64,000 nt of DNA from Hypsibius dujardini. Its lineage: Eukaryota; Tardigrada; Eutardigrada; Parachela; Hypsibiidae. This document shows, one piece after another, positions 38,801 through 52,020 of this stretch. Made by a program: the position numbers and the translations under genes. The stretch covers positions 1 through 64,000 of the forward strand of contig LRSR01010568.1 in NCBI GenBank assembly GCA_001579985.1. The letters are read 5' to 3'. Each line of letters opens with the position of its first letter. Within the stretch, counting starts at the first letter, position 1. The notes beneath the pieces are model-generated. The model had not been told where the DNA came from. It searched no databases and saw only the letters and a list, made by a program, of their open reading frames with translations.

Positions 38801-41800
38801 TATACCTTCCGCAGCGGAGGATACGCATTACACGGAAGATCCATCAGAAATTGACGCCAATCGGCCTGCTCACCGTCAGCATGGTGGTTTGTTACTTGCT
38901 CATGTTCTGTGTCAGACCTTCGTCAACTGACTGCCGGGCTTCGGCGTCGCTAGTCCTTCTTCGCGGCCTTCTACAACTGGTCGCTGTTGCCGTCCACCTT
39001 TCACACCGTTCTCGAGCCAATCTTATTGACTCTAGCAATGGAACCTCTACGGAAACGTATAGTCACTCGATTGAAGTGTTATTCGCAATCATCGGCTTCT
39101 TCTGGCCTAACATCTGCCTCTTTAAACCTTGGGCGAAACACTGTCACACTGGCCCTTGTTCCACCTCCATCCTACCGCCATTCCAGAGGGACTTTGGAAT
39201 CTTCTAATCCAATCTAATCTCTTCATTCTATTGACTTAAAGCTATGCCACGTCCACTTATTTTACTAACTTTGTCCTCACTTTTTAGTCGTTATGTATTA
39301 GACTTGCGCATACATTAGTATATTGTTAGATGGAGCCATGTAATATTTCAAAAGAAGTTCCCATCGATCGAAATTCAAGGTTAACTGGGTTATCGTAGGC
39401 AGACAATAAAGCTGCGACATAAAGAATCGACAGAATAACTGACCTGAATCCATGCGAATTTATGCAGCACATCGATCCCGAGGTATTCCTGTCCGAATTG
39501 GCCCTCCTCAAACTTGACATCACACTCCAAGGCTTTCCGCGGGAAGTTTGGAATCTTGGTCAGTCCGTCGTCCAGCAGCATCACCTGCGCCTGTTGTAGT
39601 GCTGAGTCGGATTTCAACTCTGCGTTCCGGAACAATGACGTGATCAAGAGCACTTTCTGCGCTTCGAAAAACAAGTTGTGACAAGCTTGAAATTGCAGCT
39701 TGGTGAAGGCTTCCTGCTCCGGTAGGCGAACCAAATTGAGTTCCGGATAAAAAGAACGCCGAAAGAAGTAAACGTCCCGTACGTAGCCGTTGGGATGGTG
39801 AGCGCGGCCTGTTTTGGTGTCTATCAGGATGTAACCCTTGCGTTGGTTTTCGGGGATGCCAAAAAATTCGAGACTTTCGTTGAGAAGCTCCTCGAATTGG
39901 GTGTCGTCTTGGACGGGCAACTGGGAGGGGATGCTGGTCAGGTCGGGGCCGTGAACAACGACCTTCTTACAGCCTGGAACGAAGGCGGTGATGAGGAGAT
40001 GGGCCTCGCACTGTTCGAGACGGAGGACCGATTTGAAGTCGCGAAAGGTGATGCCCTGCATGCTGGGGATGACGTGCCATAAGACTGACATGACGGCTTC
40101 TACACCGTGAAGGTTGTTCTCACTGGGTGACCGAACGTATGACATGCAGTAGCCCATCTGGGAAAGGAACAATTCGTTCTATGCATTTTGTTTTTTTTCT
40201 TGGGTTGTTTGAAGGCCTACCAAGTGGTTGAGGAGAACGGCTGCAGCTTGTTGAGGTAGACGAGGCATGTGTCCCATGAGGCGTCGCAGTTTACGGAGAA
40301 TAAAGTTTTGGTGTTTCTCTTTGTTGCTAATCTTTTCGAGGATGTGACGGAGAAAAAGGCCGGCATCTTCCACAATGCCTTCCCATAGGGTGTGGTAGGC
40401 CAAATCGCTCACTATGGAACGTTAATGTTTAAGGGTTTGCATTCTCTCGCGTCGGTGTCTGTACTTTTTACTGTCTGTGTCTGTGTCTATGTCTGTGCCT
40501 GTGCCTGTGTCTGTGAATTTATCTTTGTCTGTGTCCATGTCTGTGTTTGTGTCCGTGTCCGTGTCTGTGTCTACGTTTAGGTCTGCAGTGTTTGTGTTTT
40601 TAGTCCCTGCCTGCATCAGATTGAACGTCTGTACTGAGATTGATAATACGATAATCTAATGTCAACTTTCGAGCAAGTTACCGCAGATGCCGCAGCTGTC
40701 CACGTCCGCATCGTCTAGCAGATCAATCAACGACAATGCTGCCAAAGCTAGCGATCCCGGGAATACCGGTTGAACCGTCTGAACATGCGCTGCTACCATA
40801 ACCGATTCTGCGCTCACTGCTCCTTCCTCCCCTAAGCAAAACCAGTAATGTTAGCCAAATCAAAGTAAGTAGAGAATGCTAGTAAGCTGAATATACCACT
40901 GACCTTCATCACGTTCTTCCATGACCAGTGGAGGAACAGGCTCGATGGATGCCATTCGCAGCACTGGCAGCATCGTCACTCGAGACCGTTCTCGTTCCCT
41001 TTGGATGCGTTCTTCTTGTGCTCGAAGAGCTCGACCCATGGACTCTTGCAGCTGCTTGCGTCGTGTCTGAGTGGCTGCGACTAGAGTATTCGAGTTTTTG
41101 GACTACAAAATAGAACAACGGATATGTTAAATGTCTCATGACTAATTGTAACACTGAAGTAAAAGTACCTGTTCCTCTTGACTGATGGCCATTTGTTCTT
41201 CAATTTTAATACTGGCTGGCGGACGCCACGGTGCCTGTAAATAAGAAGCCAGTCAATCAGTCAACAATGCCTTAGCATCAGCTGGTCTGTCGGATTTTCT
41301 GCTTATGGTCTCAATTTTCCATGTCTGTCTGTTGTTGTTTTTCCTGTTTCTGTGCCCTTTGTCTGCCTTCTTGTCTGTGTCTGTGTACACGATACGTGTA
41401 TGTGTCGATGTTAGATAAACTCACATCTGGACAGTCGACCCAATCCTTCATGACGGCAGTCGGTCTCCCAATCCCGCCGATTAACGGCGACGGCAACGTG
41501 TAGTCGATATTCAACGCCTGACTGACCCGCATCAAGCCCTGCGCCCCATCCTCCAGTCTGATCCATACTTGATAGCGGTAATGCCAGAGTGACTGAAACC
41601 TACACAACCGATCAATCGATCAAAAAAAGAACTTGAAAAATCAGTGAGTCAGGCATAGAGTAGATTGGATTACACACTTGAGGACTGAGTCAACGCGCTC
41701 CTCGGCCTCCTCGTGGTTCATCTCCTTCCGGATGAAATCGACGACAAACTTGCTGATCTTTACCGCACATACGACGCACATGGTGGCGGTGATAGAGGTG

Positions 41801-44800
41801 ACCTCCTCATCATCCACCAGCAGTAGCTCCCAACAGACCGGAAAGAGCCGTTCCAACTGCCGCTCATCCATTATAAGGAGACCCTTGGCTAGGGCGGCGA
41901 AGGGTGCCGCAAACAGACTGATGACCTGTTGGTGGAGGTACTTGGCCATGATGGATGCCTTTTCCCCGGTCTGGGGGTAGTAGTGTGTGCTGTTGTCCTC
42001 TTCCGATTTCGTCGTGGTGGGAATACCTCCTGCTGCGGCGGCTGGAGTGTCCCCCGCCCCGGCAATCTTGTTGACCGTCTCCATGCTCTCGTTCTTCTCC
42101 ATTAAACTGGCCGTCTTACTCAAACGGTTGGCGCCTGCGTAGTGCGACGCTTTCCGGAAGATTTTAAGCTTACGATGGGAAGAGGGCGTAGTCGGGGTCT
42201 GGGTACCGCTCGGACCTTGTTGGGTCACCTCGAGGACCTCATCTTCCTCGGTGGCCATGGATTTATGGATCTCGCTGTGATCGCCATGAATTTTCCGAGT
42301 TGACCACGTTAGGCGACTATAAGACAACAACGAGAAATGTTTTAGAATATAGAACATTTGATACATAAAATTGTAAAGGAACATGGACAGGCTGAACGTA
42401 ACAAAACACAACACAACATAATAAGGAACAAAAAAGAACATAAGCCGAACGAAAATTTACAAAATTGCAACCGAACATAAAGCATGAGACAAAAACGATC
42501 GATAGCAGAACCGAACAAACGGGCTAATATAAATAGAACGCAAATTTGCTTAGATTAGATTATGGAATACAAGATAAACCTCACTCAACTTGTGTCAGCT
42601 CAAAAAATAAATAGCAGGACAGCACCATGAGAATAACAAAATCTGATCCCGTTGCTGTCCAATGACATTCGAATAAGGGGACACAACAAACACGACAAGA
42701 GAACCCTCAAGAAAAAATACAATGACAATTTGGAGCACGTCACATGGAAGAGTAAGAAGAGAAATTATGAATCGAAATTCTCACCTGCAGGAGCGCATGA
42801 CCCGATAGAAACAGAAGAGAGTGCAAGCTTTCTTATGATCACAAATGAAGGAGAAGCGCGATGTGAGCGTGACTAGTGTTTCCAGCCACGGCATGTTGTC
42901 ACAGTACTCGGTGGTCTCCTGATCCATCCCGAAGACTTCTTGGTCGCGACCGTAATCCTCACCGTGCGGCGTGCCGTCATCCGTGCTGGTCTGACTGATA
43001 TCCGATCGACCAGACACGGAGCTGGCCTTACGGGAACGGATGCTGTCTGCACGGCGGCGAGATTCGTCTTGCGAGCTCTTCCGGTTACGGATGCTCATCC
43101 GTCGACCAGGGTGCGAACCGTCCGAGTTCTTTTGATGGCGATTGCGCGCGGAACGGAGAATGTGATGACGCTTGTCCTCCTCGTCAGCCGCACTGCTGGC
43201 GCTCTTTTGTGACTGATTATCATCCGTCAGCATGAAACTAATTCGCCGTCCACCTGCTCCGTGATCTGACCAAAAGACAACTCATTAGTTAGATGGCATC
43301 AAACGTAATTGCATAGAGAACAGAACATGACTTTCGAATTGGAAAGCATAACATAACAAAAACTGGGGAACAGAGCAAAAGCAGAATTCGGGAACAGAAC
43401 ATAATCAGCATTAAGGAACAGAACACGACCATAATTAGGAAAAAGTGACCATACTAGAATGTACCTGCTGCAAAGACGTGAATCTGACCGTGTTCCGCAA
43501 ACGACTGAATACTCTGATGGGAGGCACCTCCGGAATTGGATGCTACAGAGCTCCACCGTCGACTGGCCAACCGCTTATCACCAGCCGGGCCACGACCCTG
43601 ACTCGATCTCATGGTCCCGTACTTTTCCCTTCGCGGCAGTGCTCGATAAGTTTCCCGCAGGAACGCCGTCACCTCCAACAACAGCTGGCAGGCTGCGATT
43701 TTCAAAGCGAACGGGCAGTTTCCTGGTTCCAAATTGTCCGCCCCCACGAGAAAGTAATCTTCTTCTTCCGGAACCAAGGTCGGTGAGACAACAGTGGCCG
43801 GATCAATGTGTTCAGCACGAAGGATATCGTCCAAACGAAGCGTTAAACTTCGCGCCCATTCGTAGAACACTTTACCGGCAGTTCTTTGAAGGATATTTTG
43901 CTTTCGGGGTGCAATGCTGACCGACCGACCGACTGGTCCGGACTGGCGGTACTGCGAACCGGTTAGTTTCATCCATTCGGGCCATCGCCCTTGATTGCAA
44001 CGATGGACGAACTGAGCGCATTCGAAAAAGAAGGCAGCGCGTGCGAGGATCGGCGCTTGGAGGTCTAGCATGGCGGAAAGGACGGACGGTTCGGGAAGGG
44101 TCCCGGGTGGACAGAATTCCAGTAAAGTTCCCAAGCAGCGCATGCCGCCGGTCAGTGCTTTGACGTTCAACACGAACGCGGCGCAGGCTGAAGGTGGGGC
44201 TTCTTCACTCTTATTTGTACCGCTTCTCCTTAGAACACCTGTAAAAGCATAGAGGATGCTGACTAAAACGTTCAACTGTAGTTCACACTGACATAGTCAC
44301 ACAGCAAATAGTTAACTAGGAGGAGTGCCGCTAATCAGACGGACAACTGGACGGACGGACGGTTAGGAAACGGTCAGATTTTTAGTGAAAATTTTTTAGT
44401 GAAAAAGTCAAAAGGCTTTTAAGGACGAACTGACAAACCATTGCGTAGGCTGACTCCTTGTGAGACGGAAATTCAGGCGCAAAGCGGATAGACAGTTGAT
44501 CAGATTGTACGGTCGGACAGTCAGATAGTTAACAAAGGGACCAACGGACGGCTGAGCGAAGAACAAATAAGAGAACAAACAGACAAACGAGCCAACGGAC
44601 GGACGGACGGACGGACGAAGAGACGGAGGTAGATAATAGACCGCCTACTGATTCTCCATGGATGAAGATGACATTGCACAACTTACTGGCAACCTCATCT
44701 TCGCGATTAAAGCTTTCTGCCAGAATTCGCTTAGGCGGCAAGACATTGAGATTAATATGCCCAGATGGGTTGAAGGAAAGCTTTCCCTTTGCAGTGGGTC

Positions 44801-47800
44801 CAAGAGGATTGCCAGACTCGACGCTTTGTTGACGTGATTGCTCCGAGGAACCTTCCCCTGAGCCTGTCAACGACATGGACGTCTCCAGCGTTCCACGTCG
44901 TGAATCCCGGCTGCCCAAACTGGATTTCGGAGACTTGAGCCATTTTTGCCGGATTCCGCGTCTCTTTTTCCGGTTAGCCGGTGAACCAGTGGGCATGCTC
45001 GCTTCGTCTTCCGACATACTGACCCTGGGAGATTTGAGGGCAATCATCCGAAGATTGGTTTCACTGCTATCACGGTCGCGTATCTGTTTCAAGTGAGCTT
45101 TGGGTTTCTTGGCGAAGAGGCCCCGCAAATATCCGGCCGACGGCTGCAAATAACAATACAGTTTAAGTGGCACAATTCCTATCGATTGCGCATTGGCAAA
45201 GTTTACCGTGTTGCTGTCTTCGAAGGAGGACAAATTGTCTCCATCCGATTGGTCCCCACTTTGGCCACCACCTATCGGAGCTAATTCTTCCGGGTCTCCA
45301 CCCGCGGATTCCAGCCGCGAATGCCGAATAAGGGCATTTTTCCGTCGGATGTTGGATGAGTGCTGACTCAACTGCAGGTGCAGTGTGGTGGGCGTGTCCG
45401 GTCGGGATTTGATGAGGGCAGAGGCGGAGGAGATGCGTTGTTGGGACTCTATCACGCCAGACATGACAACCCGGCGAAAGACGTGGTCATAGGCCTCTTT
45501 GATGTAGGACAAGAAGGATCGCAGATCGTTTTGCAGACCCTTTTTATAAAAAACATAAAGACGATATAGAAATGGGTGTGGACAAGTCTTCACACAAAGG
45601 CATTTACCAAGTTTTCAGGCCGTTTGATCATTTCCAGCTGGTCAATTAGTCTTGTGATGATGGGTTTGGTGGCTTGAACAGCAACTGCGGCAAGGCAAAC
45701 AATAGGCTCTTTTAGACGCTTGCGTGTTTCCTACATAAAACTACGACTCACCCCATGAAAGCGTCTTTTTCACTGGCTTAGACGTTCGAGAATGGTCTTG
45801 AGCGGCAGGACTGAGGCAGGAGCCGAAGAAGGCGTGGCAAAAGTCCACGACGAGCGCCAGTTCGTGACTGGTAAACATGTTCTTGAAAAATTTGCGGGCG
45901 TCCGGCTCATTGAGTGTCTGGAGACGGTGAAAGAAGAGATAAGCCTGGCGTCGGAGGTAGTCGTTGGGATTGGCGCCGCGACTGACGTTTTCCCGTCCAC
46001 CGCAACCGTGCGGACAGCCCACCACCACAAATATCCTAATATTAACACATCAACAGATCCATTTTTGCCGTTCTGTGCCCAATACTTTTTTAGGATAAAT
46101 CTCTGTGAGTGATTGTTTACCTGGTGATGCATGAGAGTAAAAGGCGATAGATAGTTCCATCCAGCGTAGCGTGAGAGGGTAAGGGATTGGACAGGGTCGG
46201 TAGGAGGGGACTCTGCGTGGGGAGGGTAGTTGGCGTAGGAAGGGCAGCGGGAGGAGAATCATTGGGAAGCACAGGTTTGACATCCAATATTAAATCAAGA
46301 AGGACGTCGAGAAGACTGAGGGCAACATCTAAAATGGGCAAAACAAATCTTGAACAAGGTGTGCTCATCGTTTTAAATTCCCGTCTACCAATATGTCCAC
46401 CGGTCTATTTCTTTGTCTTGTTGTCTGTCTGTTTGTCTTTCTGTCTGTCTGTCTGTATGTCAGTCTATTTGTCTCTCATATCTATATGTTTCCTCTAAAC
46501 TAGGATCACTATGGTACAGTGCACGATGGAACTCACCACAGATTCTAGGGCTTGGTCTCTCGGTTAAGGCAACTGAAAAAATAGACGATAGAAAGGATTG
46601 AAAATCCAGCACAATCATGACTGAAATAAGGAAATTGATTTGCTAGTACCTAGTACAGCACGAACGAGAGATTGGTAGTTGAGCTGACCGTCTTCATTGA
46701 TTAGATTGGAAGCTGCAGGCGCAAAAGAAGACGGATTTATAATCAATGAATTTCACGGTAGAATGGATTATTGTATAGTTGTTGGAAGGGACTTTACCTC
46801 CTCGTGCTTCTTGGTATTCCGACAGGGGGTAGGCGATACTTGAATCAGTTTTACTTCTTGTCATACCCCCAATCCCGTCCAACTCATCCTCTCCGGCAAG
46901 CGCCCCACCCGTCGACGGACTGTTTTCCGTGGTGATGGTAATCCTTGGGAAACTTTTACCTAAAATAAATACGGACAAACCATGACCCAATTTGACCGTT
47001 CTGCTATTTCGCCGTCAGCAACGTCAAAAGAAACTTTAGCCCTTACCATTTCGACGCATCATGCCACGTTCTCGCGGCGTGACCGGATTGGAGGTCGCGG
47101 ACGGATAGACCCCACCGGTCGCCCTTCCGGAAATTTCCTCATCCCCGAAGGAAAACATCACATCCTGCTGAAGGCGATTAATACCCGGCGAGTTAAGCGG
47201 AGAAATGTCCGGCCCACCACCGGCGACGGCGGCGTTGGCGGAAAGCTTCTCGCCGCCCAGAAAAAACTTAGGCTTGTACGCCTCATCCAGGCTGTTTGAG
47301 GCCTGCGCAATCCGTCGACGCTTCGAACCGGTCCGTTCCAACGGGGAGAGGAGATGCTCCCGCTGTGATGAACCGGGCGTCAAATTAGAAAGGTGTTTTG
47401 AGGATGTGGATTTGCCAGTTGTGGTCGCAGTCGTTCCGGACTGACGGACGGACGGAACAGAATTGCTTCGTTGCCGAAGACCGACCGTCCGTTGAAGGTA
47501 GTCACGGATTTCAGTGAGCCGGTTGAGAAAGTACCGGACCGCCCAGAAAAGACCCTCCTCCGACCACGGCGGCACGTGGAGGCATCGGAGCACGGCCACG
47601 TCGAACAAGGTAGCCGCCGAGACGTCCCGCATGTTTTGAGCTCGTCCGTCCGCGTGAATACTTTGTTCGAGTTTGTTGTGGAGGAAAAACTTGTCAATCG
47701 GTGAATACTGGGGTTCGGCGGTCGGTGGGGCGCCAGCGGTGGAGCCAGCGGCCGGCGCCCCGGTGCTCCCGCTAACAAAAAAGGACGCCGAAGCCTGAGC

Positions 47801-50800
47801 AAGAGCCGAGGTGGCGGAGGAAAGAAACGACGGCATCTGATTGGGGTTGTTGCTGCGGTGCGGTCGCCGATGGCCGCACTTACACCGCAACAGGTCCTTG
47901 TTGTCCAACAACACCTTGGTGTTGCAATACTCGCAGACATATTCCAGATTGGGCGTCAGGGTCAGGGGTGTGTCGAGAGTGGTCAGGGTGCAGATCTCGC
48001 TCATGTGAGCTAGCGGTGCGGACGCATGAGGAGCTGCTCGGGCACGCTCTAAGGCTTCCGTTGCTGCTGCAGCTTCTTCGGCTGGAAAGAGTAAACAAAA
48101 GACAAACGAATGTCAAGAGAGATGGACAAATAATGGGCAGTCAGATAAAGAGTAAAGTAGTACTCCTGTAGCTTGGACATGCTTTTTACCGTTTCGCTCG
48201 GGTTCGGCCAACATAAATCCTTCGTCCTGTTGGAGACCGACATAAATATCTCCCACGTTGACCGAGCCACCCTGTTGTTGATCCAACTCGGTCTGAGCTT
48301 CGGTGGTGGAGGGCGTCGGCTTGGCCGGAGCATTGAAGCAAGGAATGTCGGGCTGGCGATACTCCCACAGCGGCTGCCATATTTTGAGGCCGTTTTCCAG
48401 CCGGAAACTGGTAAAGTCGGAAGGACGTAAGTGCGGCAGAAGTGGAGCAAAAAGATACACAAACACCTATAAGGAGGGAAAGAAGATCAGAAATGGCTGA
48501 CGGTAGGATTTTATTCCTAGTCTAACTCACCTGGAGCGTGGTGAGAGGGAACACCAAGGGATCGAGTGGAAGAGCTTGAGCTTGGGTCGTCGTCTGGCCG
48601 GCACTGGCGTCTCCGCACTCGGCAGCCGCGTCCAGCAGAATCCAATGCAGGGTATACAAAAGTTTGGTCGAGTGGACGCCCAACGGCGTCGCAGGAAGAT
48701 GCTCGGCGGGGTCTTTGCTGCTGCTGCCGGTTGTGGTAGGGCCGTTGAGGTCTGCACTTGTCTTCTGCCGCGACTTGATGTCCAAGGTGGAGGCGCAGCA
48801 GTGCATCACATACGGCAGTGTGGCCATAATGAACCGCCATCGTGGGATACTTTGGATGGCGTCTGACAGGCTCGGTGAGAGACCGTGCAGAATATTTTGA
48901 ACCAGCACGCGTTCCAAAGTCTGTCCAAACAGCCGACATGAAATTCATTTCAGTGAGGTCGCTCACAATCTCACCTTTCTTTTTCACGAGCGTTCATTCA
49001 TTCAGCCCTCCATTCATTATCTTTCTTCTCACCTCTTCTCTTTCTTTTCTTCCTTTTTTATCTTTTAACTTCATTTTTCGCTCTTTTCTTTAACGTTTGA
49101 GAATACTATCTCGGTTCCTATTATTATTTTGTTCGTTTCGTTGGACAATCTCTGCAGTTACGAGTTGACTGAATGTCAAACAATTTTTTCGGCGGCATAC
49201 TTGTTGTGTGACACAAACGTAGTCCTCCTACTCTCTCTAAAGTACTATGTTTTTGTTCCTTTTCATTTTGTACTCATTTTCATTTTACTCTCTGTACAAG
49301 GCAGTATATATATTTTGTTCTTTTTCAATACCTTTTATTGTTCGGTCATCTATTACGCGCCAAGCCTAATCTGTGCAATTCATCCATAGATTTCCTTTGT
49401 ACCGAACATTTTGGGCCCCGGCTTGGTGTTGGATTGGTTTCCTGTATTCAGTTGGTTGTTTGTATGCTTTGTTCGTTTGCGCTTTGTGAGTATGCTTATA
49501 AGTCATGAAGATGTCCACTAAGAATGTTGAGACCCTTTCGAAAAGATGAAACTGCAATTTGTTTAAAGTAGTGCCTGGTGATGCCTGTATCGAGTATCCG
49601 ATCCTCCATCTCCTGCCGCCGAAAATAACAAGAAGAACGATTACCGTGATTTTTGGGAAGAAAGAGCCAAAAATAGAATTCCCATCGGGATTAATTGTGG
49701 GAAAAGCAGCTCGCTAAATAATGAGAGGGACTTGCGCGCCTGTAATACCGTGCCAGCAAAGACGTCAAAGGCCCTTCTCTTTTGGCGTGGTCGTCGCGCG
49801 AGTAAAATAGCTCGCCTCGCGATGGATGGATGGTAAATTACCTTGGATCTGGCGGATGGTGTGCTCAATAATAATGAGCCCCCTCTCTTTTGGAGTTGCA
49901 TGCCGTCGCCGTCGACGATGACTTGTAGACTTCTCTAGTAAAACTACAATTCCCGTCCCTCCCCAATGGGAACCGGAGGAAAGAGAAGAGAAGACGCCAA
50001 CGTCGTCGTCCTCGTCGTCGTCGTTGGCGGGGCGGGTAGACGTTAACAATGTCTGCGTGTTAGGAAATTGAAAAGACCGCTGCACGAAGGGGCCTCTGCC
50101 TTGTTCCCTCTTCCCGACAAGCCAGAGATGACCGCTTTTCTTTTGCTGCACATGGATGCAAGGAAATACGATCCACACGCCAGCTCACATTTTACTCCCC
50201 GGCAAACATTTGATTTTATTTTTGCCGGAGGTTTTTTCCGGGGAAAGAGTCGCGTAAGAAAGCGCTAGATAAGGCCCGACGGACTAATTAATGACGCACG
50301 AATACATGCAACGAGCCCAAGGTGTGTGTAGTAAAGGAACATTTTAATGTTTGAAAGTGGTAAGCCTCTTGGGAGCTACTAACAACTCAGTCTCCCAGGG
50401 AAGGGAGGAGAAGGGAGGGGAAGGGAAGGAAAAGGGGAAAGGGGATCGGGAGCAGCTAGCACGGCTCACACTGACTAATTTGCGCGCTCACAAATTGTTC
50501 CTCGATGTTGCACCGAGCGATCTGGAGATTACTCTCACTCACGGATCATTTAGCTGGCTTGTGCGATTCCTCTATTAATTAGCCATTTGTCCGTGTGTGT
50601 GTGTGTGTGAACCGGATTTGGACAATATCTCAGGTGGATGATGAATGAAATAATAGGTGACACAACGGTGGGTCTCTCTCTCACTTACCACGCAGGAGGC
50701 CTCTTGAAGTTTCCGGTTGTAGGGACGGACGAAAGGACTGCAAACAGAGAAGCAAACACTCTGTACATTGTTCTCTTCACACAACTGATCGCGCATCACT

Positions 50801-52020
50801 AGAACTCCGGACTGACAGACATTAAACGCCAAAAAGTGTGGATTACACTTTATTTTCCCGGAAATAATTCATCCAAGGTTCCTATTTTGAATTATTGCTA
50901 TCTTTGTCGTCATCGAGTATTTGTTTATTTCATTTGCCTAGGGAACAAAATGTGAAAACAAAATTGGTACTAATGGGATTGGCCTTAATTGGCCGTCTAT
51001 GACACCATCGAATGAGTTTATGATGAGGAAATTGTAGGGAACTGAATTGAGTCTGCAGTCTACAGTAGCGTAGAGTAGCCTGGTCTGAACCTTCAGAGAA
51101 TCAAACAGCAAAAATGTGTTTTTATTTTCTCATCGAAATGTCCTCTTTGTGGTTTATACCTATACTATGTGAGTGTCCCTGGAATGAGAATTTGAAGAAA
51201 GTAGCCTATTATCGTACTACAGTAGCAGATTTTACTGTAAATAGAATGTAAAAGTAAACTGCAAAATAGTTTTATGTGTAGGGCTGATGAGGTGCATGAG
51301 GGTGATCGTTGTACTGTAGATTGGTTATAAGGTTTTGCTGGGCAAGGTGTCCTTTGCTATACCATATTGGCTTATAACAAAGAAGCGATATCTTTTAGTG
51401 GCTAATTTTTGTTGACTACTCCCTCGCCTTAAGCCTCCAAGGAGCCAAGACGGTGGGATGAAAGAATGGAAGAATGAATGAATGTGTGGCGGCTGTTGGG
51501 GAGAAAGCGGAGGCCGGGCCCTGCGCTTTGCCACACGTACTGTACTGTACTCTCCCCTGGTGCCGATGGCGAAGCAGTCTAGACCTTCTAGCAGGGCTCA
51601 GACGTTGAGACTGTTAGCAAATAGGCCTATGGAAATCACTTAATCGATCGATAACAAGCACGACTCTTTATAAATGCTTTTCTCCCTCTCTAGTCTTGCC
51701 CTTTTCTCATTCAGGCATGTCGTATAGCCTCTCCATAATTTAAGGCGCCAAACCTCTCACCTCTCTCCACACATCCTTCTTCTCTAAACAACAATTTTTC
51801 TCCACAGATAAAAAAGACAACTCGGAAAGAGGCCTTTCAAGATGGAAGAAGGGTTAGATAGGGAAGTTACTACTAACCTCAGTTGGCGCCAGAGAAAGTT
51901 CTGAATAGGTATGGGCAGGGCATCCAAGTCAGCGTTGTTATAATCGGTATGATGATGAGGAGGTTGATGGGCAGCCGGCTTTGTTGTGGCAGCATGAGCA
52001 TCCTCTTTCCGTTTGGGCAT
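32839..52020 (-). CDS. UNC80: UNC80, NALCN channel complex subunit, 27 exons
   Basis: Exons: 52020-51878, 50737-50689, 48920-48531, 48466-48190, 48081-47047, 46959-46798, 46712-46650, 46572-46537, 46328-46121, 46035-45752, 45684-45608, 45539-44687, 44238-43465, 43265-42785, 42316-41678, 41599-41425, 41234-41169, 41102-40904, 40831-40682, 40411-40221, 40157-39444, 37424-36841, 36762-36391, 36290-36044, 35923-35501, 35153-34763, 33923-32839. All phases join: 3355 residues (human about 3,258). UNC80 is a large HEAT/armadillo-like scaffold linking UNC79 to the sodium-leak channel NALCN, which sets neuronal resting potential. Landmarks are LPIPIQNFLWRQ, LHGLSPSLSDAIQSIPRW, FDVAVLRCLHVPPWSEEG, FVHRCNQGRWPEWMK, CPFALKIAACQLLLEVTAFL, LWHYRYQVWIRLEDGAQ, TQFEELLNESLEFFGIPE, AKSHIRLSEIAQTLLKVAPY and IVIVCYEGRLGSEW. 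Residues about 336-357 form a zinc-ribbon-like insert. Exon 8 is only 36 nt. Confidence 0.95.
33997..34335. mobile_element. Fold-back element in UNC80 intron 26
   Basis: About 120 bp at the left end (from GTTGTGTACTCAAGTACAAT) recurs inverted at the right end with roughly 85-90 percent identity by eye. The arms include GCAGTTCAGTACTAATA, TTTTTTGGACAATTTT and TAAAGCCAGA. An AT-rich centre of about 100 bp separates the arms. The exact ends and target duplication are not clear. It is non-coding and would be removed with the intron (33924-34762). Confidence 0.8.
37425..39443 (-). other. UNC80 intron 21, the longest downstream intron, hosting a GPCR relic
   Basis: The intron lies between exon 21 (ending at a CAG/GTCAGT donor at 39444) and exon 22 (starting after TTTCAG at 37424). 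Most other UNC80 introns downstream of exon 3 are 60 to 500 nt, with intron 26 at about 840 nt, so this one of about 2 kb is exceptional. The extra length contains the antisense GPCR-like sequence at 38351-39217. Confidence 0.75.
38351..39217 (+). pseudogene. Decayed GPCR nested antisense in UNC80 intron 21
   Basis: An ATG-initiated 48-codon exon (38351-38494) encodes a TM1-like segment with the GN-type motif (FYLIAAILGVICNGKILLVI). A 116-nt intron-like gap with GT...CCGTAG ends follows. At 38611 the frame resumes as ICL1/TM2, MRSFNNLAFELALA, then a stop TAG where the conserved Asp region should continue. No TM3-TM5 is seen. Further on come a TM6-like piece, KIHQKLTPIGLLTVSMVVCY, and in another frame a TM7-like piece, FYNWSLLPSTFHTVLEPILL, followed by EPLRKRIVTRLKC. 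The intron and the missing middle argue against a processed copy. It is a class A-like receptor by pattern; the ligand class is unknown. Confidence 0.65.
40455..40610. repeat. TGTCTG microsatellite in UNC80 intron 19
   Basis: Tandem TGTCTG with point changes fills about 150 bp of the intron between exons 40831-40682 and 40411-40221. Open frames on both strands (Val-Cys-Val and Asp-Thr-Asp runs) come from the repeat. Confidence 0.85.
44340..44640. repeat. GGAC-rich degenerate repeats in UNC80 intron 12
   Basis: Several GGACGGACGG runs (near 44349 and 44600-44625) are set in degenerate sequence rich in CAGA/GGAC, within the intron between 44687 and 44238. Confidence 0.7.
48921..50688 (-). other. 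UNC80 intron 2
   Basis: A 1.8-kb intron with a pyrimidine-rich stretch near 49010-49100, a GGGAAGG-rich purine stretch near 50395-50450 and a GT dinucleotide repeat near 50592-50609. No internal gene is recognised; open frames (for example 49765-50178 on the minus strand) look like repeat-derived low complexity. Confidence 0.5.

Noticed and set aside
45792-46112. Plus-strand frame over UNC80 exon 10
   Set aside because: Antisense shadow of conserved UNC80 coding sequence.
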